From Bog-105 sp965277435 (GTDB lineage: Bacteria > Acidobacteriota > Terriglobia > Bryobacterales > Bryobacteraceae): DNA of 64,000 bases. Position 1 is the stretch's first letter. The number at the start of each line of letters is the position of its first letter. The DNA is taken from contig OZ255821.1 in assembly GCA_965277435.1 (NCBI GenBank), positions 4,836,001-4,900,000 of the forward strand, in the 5' to 3' direction. The notes below the pieces were generated by a model, which saw only the letters and a list, made by a program, of their open reading frames with translations, searched no databases and had not been told where the DNA came from. Shown here piece after piece: positions 44,866-53,350 of the stretch. Position numbers and translations under genes: made by a program.

Positions 44866-45429
44866 ATGGTGTGGGAGACCGGCTTGCAGCTGCCTTTTGC
44901 CGCTAGTGTGCCAGAACATCGGAACGATGCGGAACTGGTGGAGCAGTGCAAGCGCGGCGACCTGAGGGCGTTCGAGTCTTTATACACCGTGCACTCGGCG
45001 CGGATGAAGAGCCTCGCCTTTCATCTTTTAGGAAACCGTTCCGATGCCGAAGACACCGTTCAGGAGGCCTTCCTCAAGGTCTACCGCGCTCTCAATAGCT
45101 TCGAAGGCAACTCATCCATCTCGACCTGGATTTACCGCATTCTGCTGAATTGCTGTTACGATGTGCTGCGCAAACGACAGCGGCTGGCCGAAGATTCCGC
45201 TAAACCAGAAATCCCTTCGGATCCCAAACTGCCGCTAAAAATTGCGCTCGAAAGAGCTCTCGATCTGATCGGTGAACGCCAGAGACTCGTCTTCCTGATG
45301 TTCGAGGCCGAAGGTTTGCGGCATTCCGAAATCGCTGCCATCCTCCAGGTGCCGGAGGGTACCTCGCGCAGTTGGCTGTTCGAAGCCAAGTGCCAGCTGA
45401 AGCGTTTGCTTACGGAGACGACGCGATGA
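44866..45429 (+). CDS. ECF-type RNA polymerase sigma factor
   Basis: 187 residues. Region 2 is RNDAELVEQCKRGDLRAFESLYTVH and NRSDAEDTVQEAFLKVYRALNSF; region 4 is LIGERQRLVFLMFEAEGLRHSEIAAILQVPEGT with a helix-turn-helix ending RSWLFEAKCQLKRLL. Unlike housekeeping sigma factors, it lacks regions 1 and 3. The ATG of the next gene overlaps its stop (ATGA), so the two are co-translated, the usual arrangement for a sigma/anti-sigma pair. An ATG at 44866 is the start; upstream 182 bases separate it from the divergent MFS gene. Confidence 0.92.
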   Translation: MVWETGLQLPFAASVPEHRNDAELVEQCKRGDLRAFESLYTVHSARMKSLAFHLLGNRSDAEDTVQEAFLKVYRALNSFEGNSSISTWIYRILLNCCYDVLRKRQRLAEDSAKPEIPSDPKLPLKIALERALDLIGERQRLVFLMFEAEGLRHSEIAAILQVPEGTSRSWLFEAKCQLKRLLTETTR

Positions 45430-46091
45430 AATTTGAATGTGGTGATCTCGAACGGGCGCTTGTCAACTCCGATCTCATGCCGGAAGCGCGCGAACACCTA
45501 AAGAATTGCGCCCTCTGCCGCCGTGAGTACCGGTTGTGGACTGAAATTTCATCCGTGGCGCGCGAGTTGCACCAGGAGTGGGAGAGCCCATCGGTTTGGC
45601 CTAACATCCGCTTGGCACTCGAAGCCGAACCGAAACCTAGGATCGCCTGGTGGAAGCAGCCCAGACTCTGGAGCATGGCGGCTGGCGTCGCGCTGGTCGC
45701 CGTGCTCGTGCCAGTCTCGATCAATTATTACAATCCCAAAGCACCTTCGAAGCCCGTCGCAGTCAGTCAGCCCCAACCTACTAATCAAAGTAAGGACTTC
45801 CTCACCGACCAGGCGCTCCAGGAAGTCGAGAAGAGCGAAACCGCGTACCGGCATTCGATTGAAAAGTTGTCGCGTCTGGCGGAACCGAAGTTGGAAAAAA
45901 CTTCATCGCCAGCCGCCATCAACGCGCGCGAAAAGCTCCTGATGCTCGATTCAGCCATCTCTGAAACCAGAGCGAACGTGGCCTCCAATCGCTTCAATAT
46001 TCGTCTGCAAACCGCCCTCGCTGATCTCTATCGCGAAAAGCAGCAGACTCTGCAGGAGTTGCTCTCTCATGAACATGGTCAGAAAAATTAG
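45426..46091 (+). CDS. Membrane-anchored zinc-finger anti-sigma factor
   Basis: 221 residues from the ATG at 45426, which shares the ATGA with the sigma factor stop. The N-terminal zinc-binding motif is EHLKNCALCRREY (His-x3-Cys-x2-Cys). A single membrane helix lies near 80-97 (MAAGVALVAVLVPVSI). The periplasmic region is helical and charged (a coiled coil is likely: ETAYRHSIEKLSRLAEPK). In the cell, such proteins hold an ECF sigma factor at the membrane until a signal releases it. The end overlaps the next gene by 23 bases. Confidence 0.85.
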   Translation: MKFECGDLERALVNSDLMPEAREHLKNCALCRREYRLWTEISSVARELHQEWESPSVWPNIRLALEAEPKPRIAWWKQPRLWSMAAGVALVAVLVPVSINYYNPKAPSKPVAVSQPQPTNQSKDFLTDQALQEVEKSETAYRHSIEKLSRLAEPKLEKTSSPAAINAREKLLMLDSAISETRANVASNRFNIRLQTALADLYREKQQTLQELLSHEHGQKN

Positions 46092-47559
46092 CCTCGCACT
46101 GCTGAGCCTCGCGCTTGCCAGTCACGCCTTGGCCCGCGAGGAGTTTACTAAGACATTCGAAAAGACAATTCCTCTACGGAACGGACAACGTGTTCTCCTG
46201 GAGCATCATTTTGGCGACATCGTCGTGCGCACGCACCCCCAAGGTGAAGCCGGCATTCGGGCCGAAATTCGCGTCTCGGCGGCCGATCTCGATCAGGCCA
46301 AAGCCTACGCCGATAAAGTCGAGATTCGTGTGGAGAACGCTTCTGAATTGTCGATCCACACGCGCTATCCAGAGGCCGGGCAGTCTGTGCTTGGTTTTCA
46401 TTGGAAGAATGTATCATTTTCGGTCCATTACGAAGTGGTTGTACCGGAGAACACGCCGCTCAGTATTCGCAATGCCTTTGGCGGCGTCGCCGTTACCGGC
46501 ATTAAGGCGGATTGCGATGTCACCACCTCGCACGGAGATCTGGCTTTCGAAGATGGACGCGGCACCCAGCGCCTGCAGAATTCCTTCGCCTCGATCGAAG
46601 TCAGGCACAACGCGGGAAATGTTTCTGTGGACAATAGCAACGGCGCCGTCGATGCGTCCGACATTGCGGGATCGCTTACGTTGCGGGATCGGTTCGCGAG
46701 TTTGAATCTGGCCCGCGTCGCCAACGGTTTGGAGGTGACCAATTCCAACGGCGCCATCGATGTAAGCGATTCTGGTGGCTCGGGCGTCATTCATAACTCA
46801 TTCGGCAGCGTCACGGTTCGCAACTTCCGTGGGGATCTCGCGGTGGGAACCACCAACGGCAGAGTAGATGTCGCCAATGTGGACGGTTCGGCCAACCTGC
46901 GCAGCTCATTCGGCGACATTAATTTCGCCGGTATCAAAGGGCAGGTAACGGCCCGCGGCAACAACGCGAAGATCGAGGGCAATAAAGTCGGCGGTTCACT
47001 CAGCATCGTAAACTCGTTCGGCGCTGTCGACATTGCCGGCGTGCAACGCGATGTTCGAATTGAATCGGGTAACGGCGCAGTCCGGCTTGCGCAAGTCGGC
47101 GGAAATGCCCTGGTCAAAACCAGTTTTGGAACGATTGAGGCCGACAACATCGGCGGAAAACTATCGGTCGAAAATGCCAACGGCAGCGTGAAAGCTTCGC
47201 AGATGAAAGGCGCTGCGATTTCTACCAGCTTCGGGTCAGTGGCACTCGATCAGGTCTCTGGACCCATTCAAATCGAAAATCAGAATGGTTCAGTCGATGC
47301 CTCCAGGAGTATGCACGGTGCTTGTGAACCGATCGCGATTCATACTTCGTTTTCAGCGTTGCGCGTGCATCTGGAATCCGACGCCAGTTATCAGGTGTCT
47401 GCCAGAACCTCTTTCGGGCACGTCCGATCCGAGTTCCCCCTCACAGTGTCAGGCTCGATGTCGAGCGATGGACTGAGTGGCACCATAGGTACCGGCAAAT
47501 GCGAAATGCGGCTCACCAATAGCAACGGCTCCATCGAAATCCTGAAATCCTCGCAATGA
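46069..47559 (+). CDS. Exported DUF4097-type repeat protein
   Basis: 496 residues with a signal peptide (ISLALLSLALASHALA). The body is a long run of short beta repeats whose tips alternate NSNGAxxVSD and NSFGSVTV: for example FGSVTVRNFRGDLAVGTT, NGRVDVANVDG and SSFGDINFAGI. About ten rungs can be counted. This is the DUF4097 beta-helix family, often found next to sigma/anti-sigma genes and thought to act at the envelope. Its start overlaps the anti-sigma gene; the CAGGAG before the ATG at 46069 supports that start over the one at 46075. Together with the two upstream genes it forms a three-gene operon. Confidence 0.85.
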   Translation: MNMVRKISLALLSLALASHALAREEFTKTFEKTIPLRNGQRVLLEHHFGDIVVRTHPQGEAGIRAEIRVSAADLDQAKAYADKVEIRVENASELSIHTRYPEAGQSVLGFHWKNVSFSVHYEVVVPENTPLSIRNAFGGVAVTGIKADCDVTTSHGDLAFEDGRGTQRLQNSFASIEVRHNAGNVSVDNSNGAVDASDIAGSLTLRDRFASLNLARVANGLEVTNSNGAIDVSDSGGSGVIHNSFGSVTVRNFRGDLAVGTTNGRVDVANVDGSANLRSSFGDINFAGIKGQVTARGNNAKIEGNKVGGSLSIVNSFGAVDIAGVQRDVRIESGNGAVRLAQVGGNALVKTSFGTIEADNIGGKLSVENANGSVKASQMKGAAISTSFGSVALDQVSGPIQIENQNGSVDASRSMHGACEPIAIHTSFSALRVHLESDASYQVSARTSFGHVRSEFPLTVSGSMSSDGLSGTIGTGKCEMRLTNSNGSIEILKSSQ

Positions 47560-47713
47560 TCCTTTGTCGCGCTTCGACCAATCCCTGTTCAGAAACGAAC
47601 AGCGCTGCTTCTTACGAAGTTCGTCAACTCGTTGAAAGCAGACAAAGAATTTTAAAAGCAGGCTTGGCATCCTGGTTGCATCTCTGCAGTAGAGATTGAA
47701 CGAAAAACCAGTC

Positions 47714-48862
47714 ATGCAAATCAGCAAGCAATTTACGGGTACGGAAACAAAAAGCGTTCTTGTCGTCGACGACCAGTCAGATGTCAGGGAAGCCTTTCGT
47801 TTTTTACTGAAAAGCGCCGGCTATCAAATTCAGATGGCGGATTCTCCGCAAGCGGCCTTGAACACTGCTTCGAGTAACGCGCCCGATTTAATCGTGATCG
47901 ATATGAACTATGCCAGCGACACGACCTCAGGCCGCGAGGGTATCGTGCTGCTCGACCGGTTGCGAGAGATCAATCAGCATACTCCCATCATCGCCATGAC
48001 CGGCTGGAGCACGATCGATCTGGCAGTAGAAGCCATGCAGCACGGCGCCTGTGATTTCATCACGAAGCCCTGGGACGTCAATCATCTGCTCGAAATGTTC
48101 GACAAACATCTGCGGGCTTCCGCCGCCAGCAGAAAATTGGCGGCTTCACGAACCACCGAACTCTCTATTGCGCAAAGCATTCAACGAAAATTACTGCCCG
48201 ATCCGAGTTATACGGCGGCCGGTTTGCAATTCGATTGCGCCTTTCTGCCGGTGCGCGAAGTCGGGGGCGACTTGTATGACTTTTTCAGTTTTGGTGACTC
48301 GAATGCGGCCTTCCTGCTGGGCGATGTGTGCGGCAAGGGGCTTGGTGCCGCCATGCTGGTAGCTACTTTGCAGGCTACCTTTCGCAGCCAGCGTGACCTG
48401 GTCGATACTCCGGAACTCCTGCTTGAGCGCGTTAACCGTCTCTTCTTCGACGCCACGCGCCCCGAACATTTCGCCACGCTTTTCTTCGGCATTTATGAGG
48501 CAGCGAAGAGCCGCATCCGCTACATCAACTGCGGCCACCCGCCTGCTGTGCTGCTGCACTCTGACGGAACCACCGCAACACTGGAACCGAGCGGCATGGT
48601 ACTGGGAGCCTTTCCGAACTGCACTTTTGAAGAACGCTCCGTGCCTTTCACTGGCCAGGACCGCCTGGTGCTTTTCTCCGATGGATTATCGGAAGCAGGT
48701 ATGGGCACGCCGCAAGAAGACGACAACTGGTATCTAGACGCAATTCGCGACTTAGGCGCCCATCCGACAAACTCGCTCGCCACCTCCCTCGCAGAATCGG
48801 CAGCTGCGCGTGGAGAACAAACCGATGACATCACGGTAGTCTCCATACAAGCTGCTGCGTAG
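47714..48862 (+). CDS. Response regulator with PP2C-type (SpoIIE/RsbU) phosphatase
   Basis: Residues are numbered from a TTG at 47696, six codons before the ATG at 47714 used here. The receiver domain (19-130) has VVDDQSD, phospho-acceptor Asp-69 in LIVIDMN, and Lys-124 in FITKPWD. A short linker leads to the PP2C-like phosphatase: REVGGDLYDFF and GDVCGKGLGAAML hold metal-binding Asp residues, and TDDITVV closes it. Such proteins dephosphorylate anti-sigma-factor antagonists and so control a partner-switching system. No such partner is adjacent. The sigma-factor operon just upstream is a different, ECF-type system. Confidence 0.88.
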   Translation: MQISKQFTGTETKSVLVVDDQSDVREAFRFLLKSAGYQIQMADSPQAALNTASSNAPDLIVIDMNYASDTTSGREGIVLLDRLREINQHTPIIAMTGWSTIDLAVEAMQHGACDFITKPWDVNHLLEMFDKHLRASAASRKLAASRTTELSIAQSIQRKLLPDPSYTAAGLQFDCAFLPVREVGGDLYDFFSFGDSNAAFLLGDVCGKGLGAAMLVATLQATFRSQRDLVDTPELLLERVNRLFFDATRPEHFATLFFGIYEAAKSRIRYINCGHPPAVLLHSDGTTATLEPSGMVLGAFPNCTFEERSVPFTGQDRLVLFSDGLSEAGMGTPQEDDNWYLDAIRDLGAHPTNSLATSLAESAAARGEQTDDITVVSIQAAA

Positions 48863-48882
48863 CCTTACCGTACAATTTCTGC

Positions 48883-50118
48883 ATGACTCCTCCGCTATCC
48901 CGCCGCCAGTTTGTCGGCACGGTCGGCGCCGCCTCTTTGCTCACCGCGAATGCCTATTCGAAGATCATCGGCGCCAATGACCGTCTTCGCATGTCGGTAA
49001 TTGGCGCGGGCGGCATGGCCACCAATCATATGGAAAGCCTGGTGGCCTCTCGCGATGCGGATAACCTCGAGATCGTCAACGTCTGCGACATTTACCAAAA
49101 CCGCCTGAATAAAGCGGCGCAACTCACCGGCGCCAGGCCGCTCGACGACTATCGCCGTGTGCTCGATAACCAAGATGTGGATTGGGTTTTGATCGCCACA
49201 CCTGAACACTGGCATTACCAGATGGCGATGGACGCCCTCGACGCCGGCAAACATGTCTATGTCGAAAAGCCCATGACACATAGCATCGAGCAGGCAAAGA
49301 AGCTCACCCAGAAAGTGAAGTCAACCGGTCTCAAGCTGCAGGTCGGCGTGCAAGGCATGTCGGACGAATCGTACGCCGTGGCCAGCCAGCACGTGAAAGC
49401 CGGTGAGCTGGGCAAAATTGTTCTGGCGCAAATCGATTACTCGCGCGACTATCAAGGCGATTTTTGGGCCGGCGACGACTATCCAATTGATGCTGATGCC
49501 AAGCCTGGTGAAAATCTGAATTGGAAAGCCTGGCTGGGTCCAGCACCCAAGCGCGAGTGGGATCCGGAACGGTATTTTCGATGGCGTCGTTACTGGGATT
49601 ATTCGGGCGGCATTGCTACCGATCTGTTCGTTCACCGAGCGACTCGTTTGATCCGCGCCTTGGATCTGACCTTTCCTGATTACGTGGTCGCCACCGGCGG
49701 CAAATTCGCCTTCACCGAGAGCATTGCCGAAATTCCCGACACCTTCAATGTACTGGCGGACTATCCGGGTGGTCCCACCATGCAATTGATTTCTTCGATG
49801 GGCAACGACACGAAAGTGGATCATCTGATCCGAGGCCACAAAGCTACCCTCGCGTTCACGAAAACAGGCTTCACAATCACGCCCGAAAAAGATTTCGAGA
49901 AGGACATGCAGCCCATCACGTATGAAAAAACAGGCGCAGAAGACGTCACACTGCATCACCGCAATCTGCAGGATGCGATCCGCAAAAACGAACCGCTGAA
50001 GTGCGATTGCATGCTGGGCTTCTATGGCGTTGTCATCTGCGAGATGTCAGTCGAATCGTTTCGCAAGCGTAGTTATCTCAAGTGGGATCATGCCAAGATG
50101 CAAGCTGTGAAAGCTTGA
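48883..50118 (+). CDS. Gfo/Idh/MocA-family oxidoreductase, Tat-exported
   Basis: 411 residues. The N-terminus has SRRQFVGTVGAASLLTANAYS, a Tat-like signal. The Rossmann site is MSVIGAGGMATNHMESL. The family EKP triad is YVEKPMTHSIEQAKKL. The C-terminal half (WRRYWDYSGGIATDLFVHRATRLIRAL) carries the conserved Asp and His of the substrate domain. The exported Gfo/Idh/MocA oxidoreductases of acidobacteria and planctomycetes are thought to act on sugars in the periplasm. The product end is 10 bases before the convergent hydrolase stop. Confidence 0.88.
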   Translation: MTPPLSRRQFVGTVGAASLLTANAYSKIIGANDRLRMSVIGAGGMATNHMESLVASRDADNLEIVNVCDIYQNRLNKAAQLTGARPLDDYRRVLDNQDVDWVLIATPEHWHYQMAMDALDAGKHVYVEKPMTHSIEQAKKLTQKVKSTGLKLQVGVQGMSDESYAVASQHVKAGELGKIVLAQIDYSRDYQGDFWAGDDYPIDADAKPGENLNWKAWLGPAPKREWDPERYFRWRRYWDYSGGIATDLFVHRATRLIRALDLTFPDYVVATGGKFAFTESIAEIPDTFNVLADYPGGPTMQLISSMGNDTKVDHLIRGHKATLAFTKTGFTITPEKDFEKDMQPITYEKTGAEDVTLHHRNLQDAIRKNEPLKCDCMLGFYGVVICEMSVESFRKRSYLKWDHAKMQAVKA

Positions 50119-50128
50119 CGAGCGGCTT

Positions 50129-52042
50129 TCATTGAACAGACGCCGAATAGAACTCCCACTCGCGTGTCGCCCGGTTATGCAGTGAGTGCAGATCTTCCTG
50201 CAAAACTAAGCCGGCAGCTGCTAATTGGTGCGCGGCTTCGTCGATGCGTTGCAGGTATACCGGCTCATTTGGATAGCGATCCTGTACAGGTCGTCTTGGA
50301 TCGGTGTTTCCCGATTTCGCGCGCGGAAAGGGAATCCACGATCCCAGGAAGCTCACAAGTTCGCTTGGCGCGCCCATCGATTCGCTGCGCAGATTCCAAC
50401 CTGTGTACGAGGCCAGCGGGACTGCGATCTCCGGCATTCGAATCCCGCCTCTTTCATTCCCATCGGCATTCACCTGCGGCACGAACGTCGGGAAAGGCGC
50501 GCCAACTTCCGGAGGCTCGCTCTTAAAATTCAAACGATACGCTTCGCGCTTGTGGCTCGGCACACTTACGCCTGCAATGTGCGGGAACTTGAGTCCCTCC
50601 AGGCTGGTCAACTCGCCCGCCTGAAGCCGTGGATACTGCGATGGCGGGGGCGCATCGCCAGCCACAACCCACTTCTCCATCGCTAACAGGAGCGCGCGCA
50701 GGCTATAGCGATAGTCATTGGTATTCGAAACATTCTGGCCGTGTCGTGCCGCGCTCGGTACCGGCTTCTCCGGTATCACACCAATCGTGTGCTGCGATCC
50801 GGCAAAGAAATAGATTCGCGTATTGGCCGAAGGCGCTGCATCGGCCTTGCCATCTGCTGTCGTATGAATCAGTGACGCGCACCGACTCCAGTATTCGTAA
50901 GAGCCGTTCGTCAAGAAGAGCTTGGGCACGACGTGCTCCGCGTGCGACTTCTGCAGCAGACTCTCCTCGTCAAACGGCGGCACATCCACCGGGTAAAACA
51001 CGTTGGCAAACTCGTGTCCATCGCGCGAAGGCTGCGCGAATCGCTGATTGAAGCTGCCGCGACCTGCTCCCGCCACGTGAGCCCACACTCCATCAAAAAC
51101 GCGGTTTCCTTGCTCGTCTTCATTGAACCCGTCGTACAGGTATTCCCGCAGAAAACGGCCGCTTTGCGAAACCCCAAACGCGATCGTGTGTTGAATGGAT
51201 CCGTCCATCCCGCCCTGTTTCAGATACGACACAAAGTCCCGTATTCCCGCCATGCCGAGACCCGCAATCGTTGGATTTTTTGTTTCATAAATGACGTCGT
51301 AGATGATGCCGGGGAGAAATCCATCTCGCAATTCCACATGCGACGGATCGATGAACTTCCATTGCGCGTGCGGAACCAGCGTGCGCTTGCCGATTACCGA
51401 GGTCCGCGCGAACAAGCGGTTGCCGCTCGCGTTAGCATCGAGCACCGGATAACCAACTTGTCCCTTGTCTCCCGTCGAGATAGTCTTCACTAGTTGATCG
51501 CCTGTCCATTCCGATCGGACAAAGCCAGTAATAGGTTTACCCATCGCCGTCGCGACCGGTAGGTAGGCGCGCAGCAACCCTGGCTTTAGCGGCACGTCAA
51601 ACTCCCAGCCAATCCACACCAGCGTGTATCCGTGCTCCAGTAGAAATCCATCGCCTATGCTCGACGCCGACCGCGGATCAAACGGACCATGAGCGAAGTT
51701 GAACTCGTACAGTAATCCTTTTCCGCCGCGATTTGAAATTTCCACCAGGGCGGTGTGATTGCTTTTGTTCGGATCTCGCGGCCGCATCACAAAGAGGTCC
51801 GCTGAAAATTCCACCAGACCTCGAGCATTCTTCGGTCCCAGCTTCAGGTCTGTGATACTTGCGTTGCGCGGCTGGTTGGGATCGACAGCAAATTGCACTT
51901 TCCCGGCGACGTACTCGTAACCTGCGTTACCGGCCACCGCTCCCTTCTCTAAGACCTTGACGCTGGTGACTGCGCAGTTGCCAATGAAACAACTCGCCAC
52001 CACGCCAAACAGGCACGCCGCGCATCGCTTGAATAAACGCAT
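50129..52042 (-). CDS. Exported alpha/beta hydrolase-domain protein (Abhydrolase_10 type)
   Basis: 637 residues from the ATG at 52042; the open frame continues upstream to 52543, but that part lies antisense to the cupin gene and has no signal peptide. The chosen start gives a signal/lipoprotein-like leader (CAACLFGVVASCFIGNC). The hydrolase nucleophile Ser is in AFGVSQSGRFLREYLYDGF, and a His is in the AGSQHTIGV segment. The fold is large for a hydrolase, and the family is common in acidobacteria and proteobacteria. The substrate is unknown, possibly an ester. It converges on the oxidoreductase gene and diverges from the cupin gene. Confidence 0.8.
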   Translation of the reverse strand: MRLFKRCAACLFGVVASCFIGNCAVTSVKVLEKGAVAGNAGYEYVAGKVQFAVDPNQPRNASITDLKLGPKNARGLVEFSADLFVMRPRDPNKSNHTALVEISNRGGKGLLYEFNFAHGPFDPRSASSIGDGFLLEHGYTLVWIGWEFDVPLKPGLLRAYLPVATAMGKPITGFVRSEWTGDQLVKTISTGDKGQVGYPVLDANASGNRLFARTSVIGKRTLVPHAQWKFIDPSHVELRDGFLPGIIYDVIYETKNPTIAGLGMAGIRDFVSYLKQGGMDGSIQHTIAFGVSQSGRFLREYLYDGFNEDEQGNRVFDGVWAHVAGAGRGSFNQRFAQPSRDGHEFANVFYPVDVPPFDEESLLQKSHAEHVVPKLFLTNGSYEYWSRCASLIHTTADGKADAAPSANTRIYFFAGSQHTIGVIPEKPVPSAARHGQNVSNTNDYRYSLRALLLAMEKWVVAGDAPPPSQYPRLQAGELTSLEGLKFPHIAGVSVPSHKREAYRLNFKSEPPEVGAPFPTFVPQVNADGNERGGIRMPEIAVPLASYTGWNLRSESMGAPSELVSFLGSWIPFPRAKSGNTDPRRPVQDRYPNEPVYLQRIDEAAHQLAAAGLVLQEDLHSLHNRATREWEFYSASVQ

Positions 52043-52090
52043 GTTCAAGTGTACGGAATCGCGCCTTACCACCTGAGGCAAAATAGCATC

Positions 52091-52537
52091 GTGGACTGGC
52101 ACGAGCACGGGGTCAAGATCGTCAGAGCCGGAACCTTCGATCCGAACACACCGCAAACGCCCGGCATGACCAGAGCCGCGGCCATCACGCACGCCCGCAC
52201 CGGCGCATCGAAGCTGTGGGCGGGAACGGTCGTCGTCGAGCCGAACGCCAAGACCGGTCCGCATCATCACGGTGAACTCGAAACCGTACTCTATGTCGTG
52301 CGAGGACATGCCCGCATGCGCTGGGGCGAGAAACTCGAATTCTCCGACGAAGCCGGACCGGGCGACTTCATCTACGTTCCTCCCTACGTGCCGCATCAGG
52401 AAATAAACGCGCGTGCTGATGAGCCGTGTGAAGCCGTCGTGGTCCGAAGCGGGCAGGAGCCGGTAGTAGTGAACCTGAATCTGGAAACGCCGGAACCGGC
52501 CGAGGCCGGCAATTCCGGCATGGCCTTTCATCCCTAG
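52091..52537 (+). CDS. Cupin-domain protein
   Basis: 148 residues from the GTG at 52091 (VDWHEHGVKIVRAGTFDP); a GTG at 52049 would leave only six bases to the divergent hydrolase start. The cupin metal site is in KTGPHHHGELETVLYVVRGHARMRWG and the second motif in GDFIYVPPYVPHQEINA. The arrangement fits a small, metal-containing single-domain cupin, function unknown. The hydrolase promoter would have to lie inside this gene's 5' end, an overlap of control regions. Confidence 0.75.
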   Translation: MDWHEHGVKIVRAGTFDPNTPQTPGMTRAAAITHARTGASKLWAGTVVVEPNAKTGPHHHGELETVLYVVRGHARMRWGEKLEFSDEAGPGDFIYVPPYVPHQEINARADEPCEAVVVRSGQEPVVVNLNLETPEPAEAGNSGMAFHP

Positions 52538-52647
52538 TATCAAATTGCGGAAGAAAGCGTATGCGGTGGGAACAGGTACGGCAGTACGCGGAACTCACCA
52601 GGCTAAAAGCAATCAGCTTTCGATTTCCTGTGCGCACATTGTGATAA

Positions 52648-52824
52648 TTCAGGACATATGAGTTCATCACTGGGAGCTACGAGGAGCAGTACAACTGGGA
52701 GTTACAGGAGATCGATGCAGGCCTAGCGGACATCAAAGTGGGCTGCACCATTTCAGGCGAAGAGTTCGAAGCAAAAGTGAGGGAGACGATTGCCGGCAAT
52801 ACTGCAATGAAAGCCCGTCGCTAA
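52648..52824 (+). pseudogene. Remnant of small antitoxin-like protein
   Basis: A 58-codon open stretch without a usable ATG/GTG/TTG near its 5' end (a TAA precedes it at 52645). It reads YEEQYNWELQEIDAGLADIKVGCTISGEEFE and ends AGNTAMKARR. The phrase EIDAGLADIKxGxxIS resembles the C-terminal half of ribbon-helix-helix or ParD-like antitoxins. No toxin gene is next to it. I take it as a decayed fragment; a short protein from an unseen start is possible. Confidence 0.35.
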
Positions 52825-52880
52825 AAAATCCAAAGACTTATCGGGTATCTCAAAGAGCTGAATTGTCATAATGAACCTGC

Positions 52881-53321
52881 ATGACAACGACGTGCAAATC
52901 CTGCGGTAAGAAGAATCGAGTCCCTGCCAAACACCTCGCCGATACCGGACGCTGCGGCTCCTGCCAAGCCCCGCTTGAACCGGCCGGCGAACCGATCGAC
53001 GTGGACACAGCCAGCTTCGACGAAATCGTTCGGGATAGCCGCGTTCCGGTGCTGGTGGATTTTTGGGCGGCCTGGTGTGGACCTTGTCGCGCTGCCGCAC
53101 CGGAAGTAAAAGCGCTCGCCCATGAGATGGCCGGCAAAGCCCTTGTCCTAAAGGTCGATACCGAGAGCCACCCGGATTTAGCTACCCGTTTCCGCGTGCA
53201 AAGTATCCCTAACTTTGCTGTGATCCAGAACGGGCAAACGGTCTTTCAACAGCCTGGGCTTGTCAACCGCAGCCAGATGCGGGGCTGGCTCGAAACCGCG
53301 GCGGCCGGAGCAACCCCATAG
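52881..53321 (+). CDS. trxC: Thioredoxin 2 (TrxC)
   Basis: 146 residues. The N-terminal zinc finger (CKSC at 5-8, CGSC near 25-28) distinguishes thioredoxin 2 from thioredoxin 1. The thioredoxin fold follows with LVDFWAAWCGPCRAAAPEV holding the active WCGPC and the cis-Pro in SIPNF. The protein is a cytoplasmic thiol reductant. A standard gene of usual length; it lies 30 bases before the TIM-barrel gene and may be co-transcribed. Confidence 0.93.
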   Translation: MTTTCKSCGKKNRVPAKHLADTGRCGSCQAPLEPAGEPIDVDTASFDEIVRDSRVPVLVDFWAAWCGPCRAAAPEVKALAHEMAGKALVLKVDTESHPDLATRFRVQSIPNFAVIQNGQTVFQQPGLVNRSQMRGWLETAAAGATP

Positions 53322-53350
53322 CGCCTTCATCCTCTTCTCTGCTCGCGAGC

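Noticed and set aside
52043..52543. N-terminal extension of the hydrolase frame
   Set aside because: It is antisense to the cupin gene and lacks a signal peptide; the ATG at 52042 gives one.
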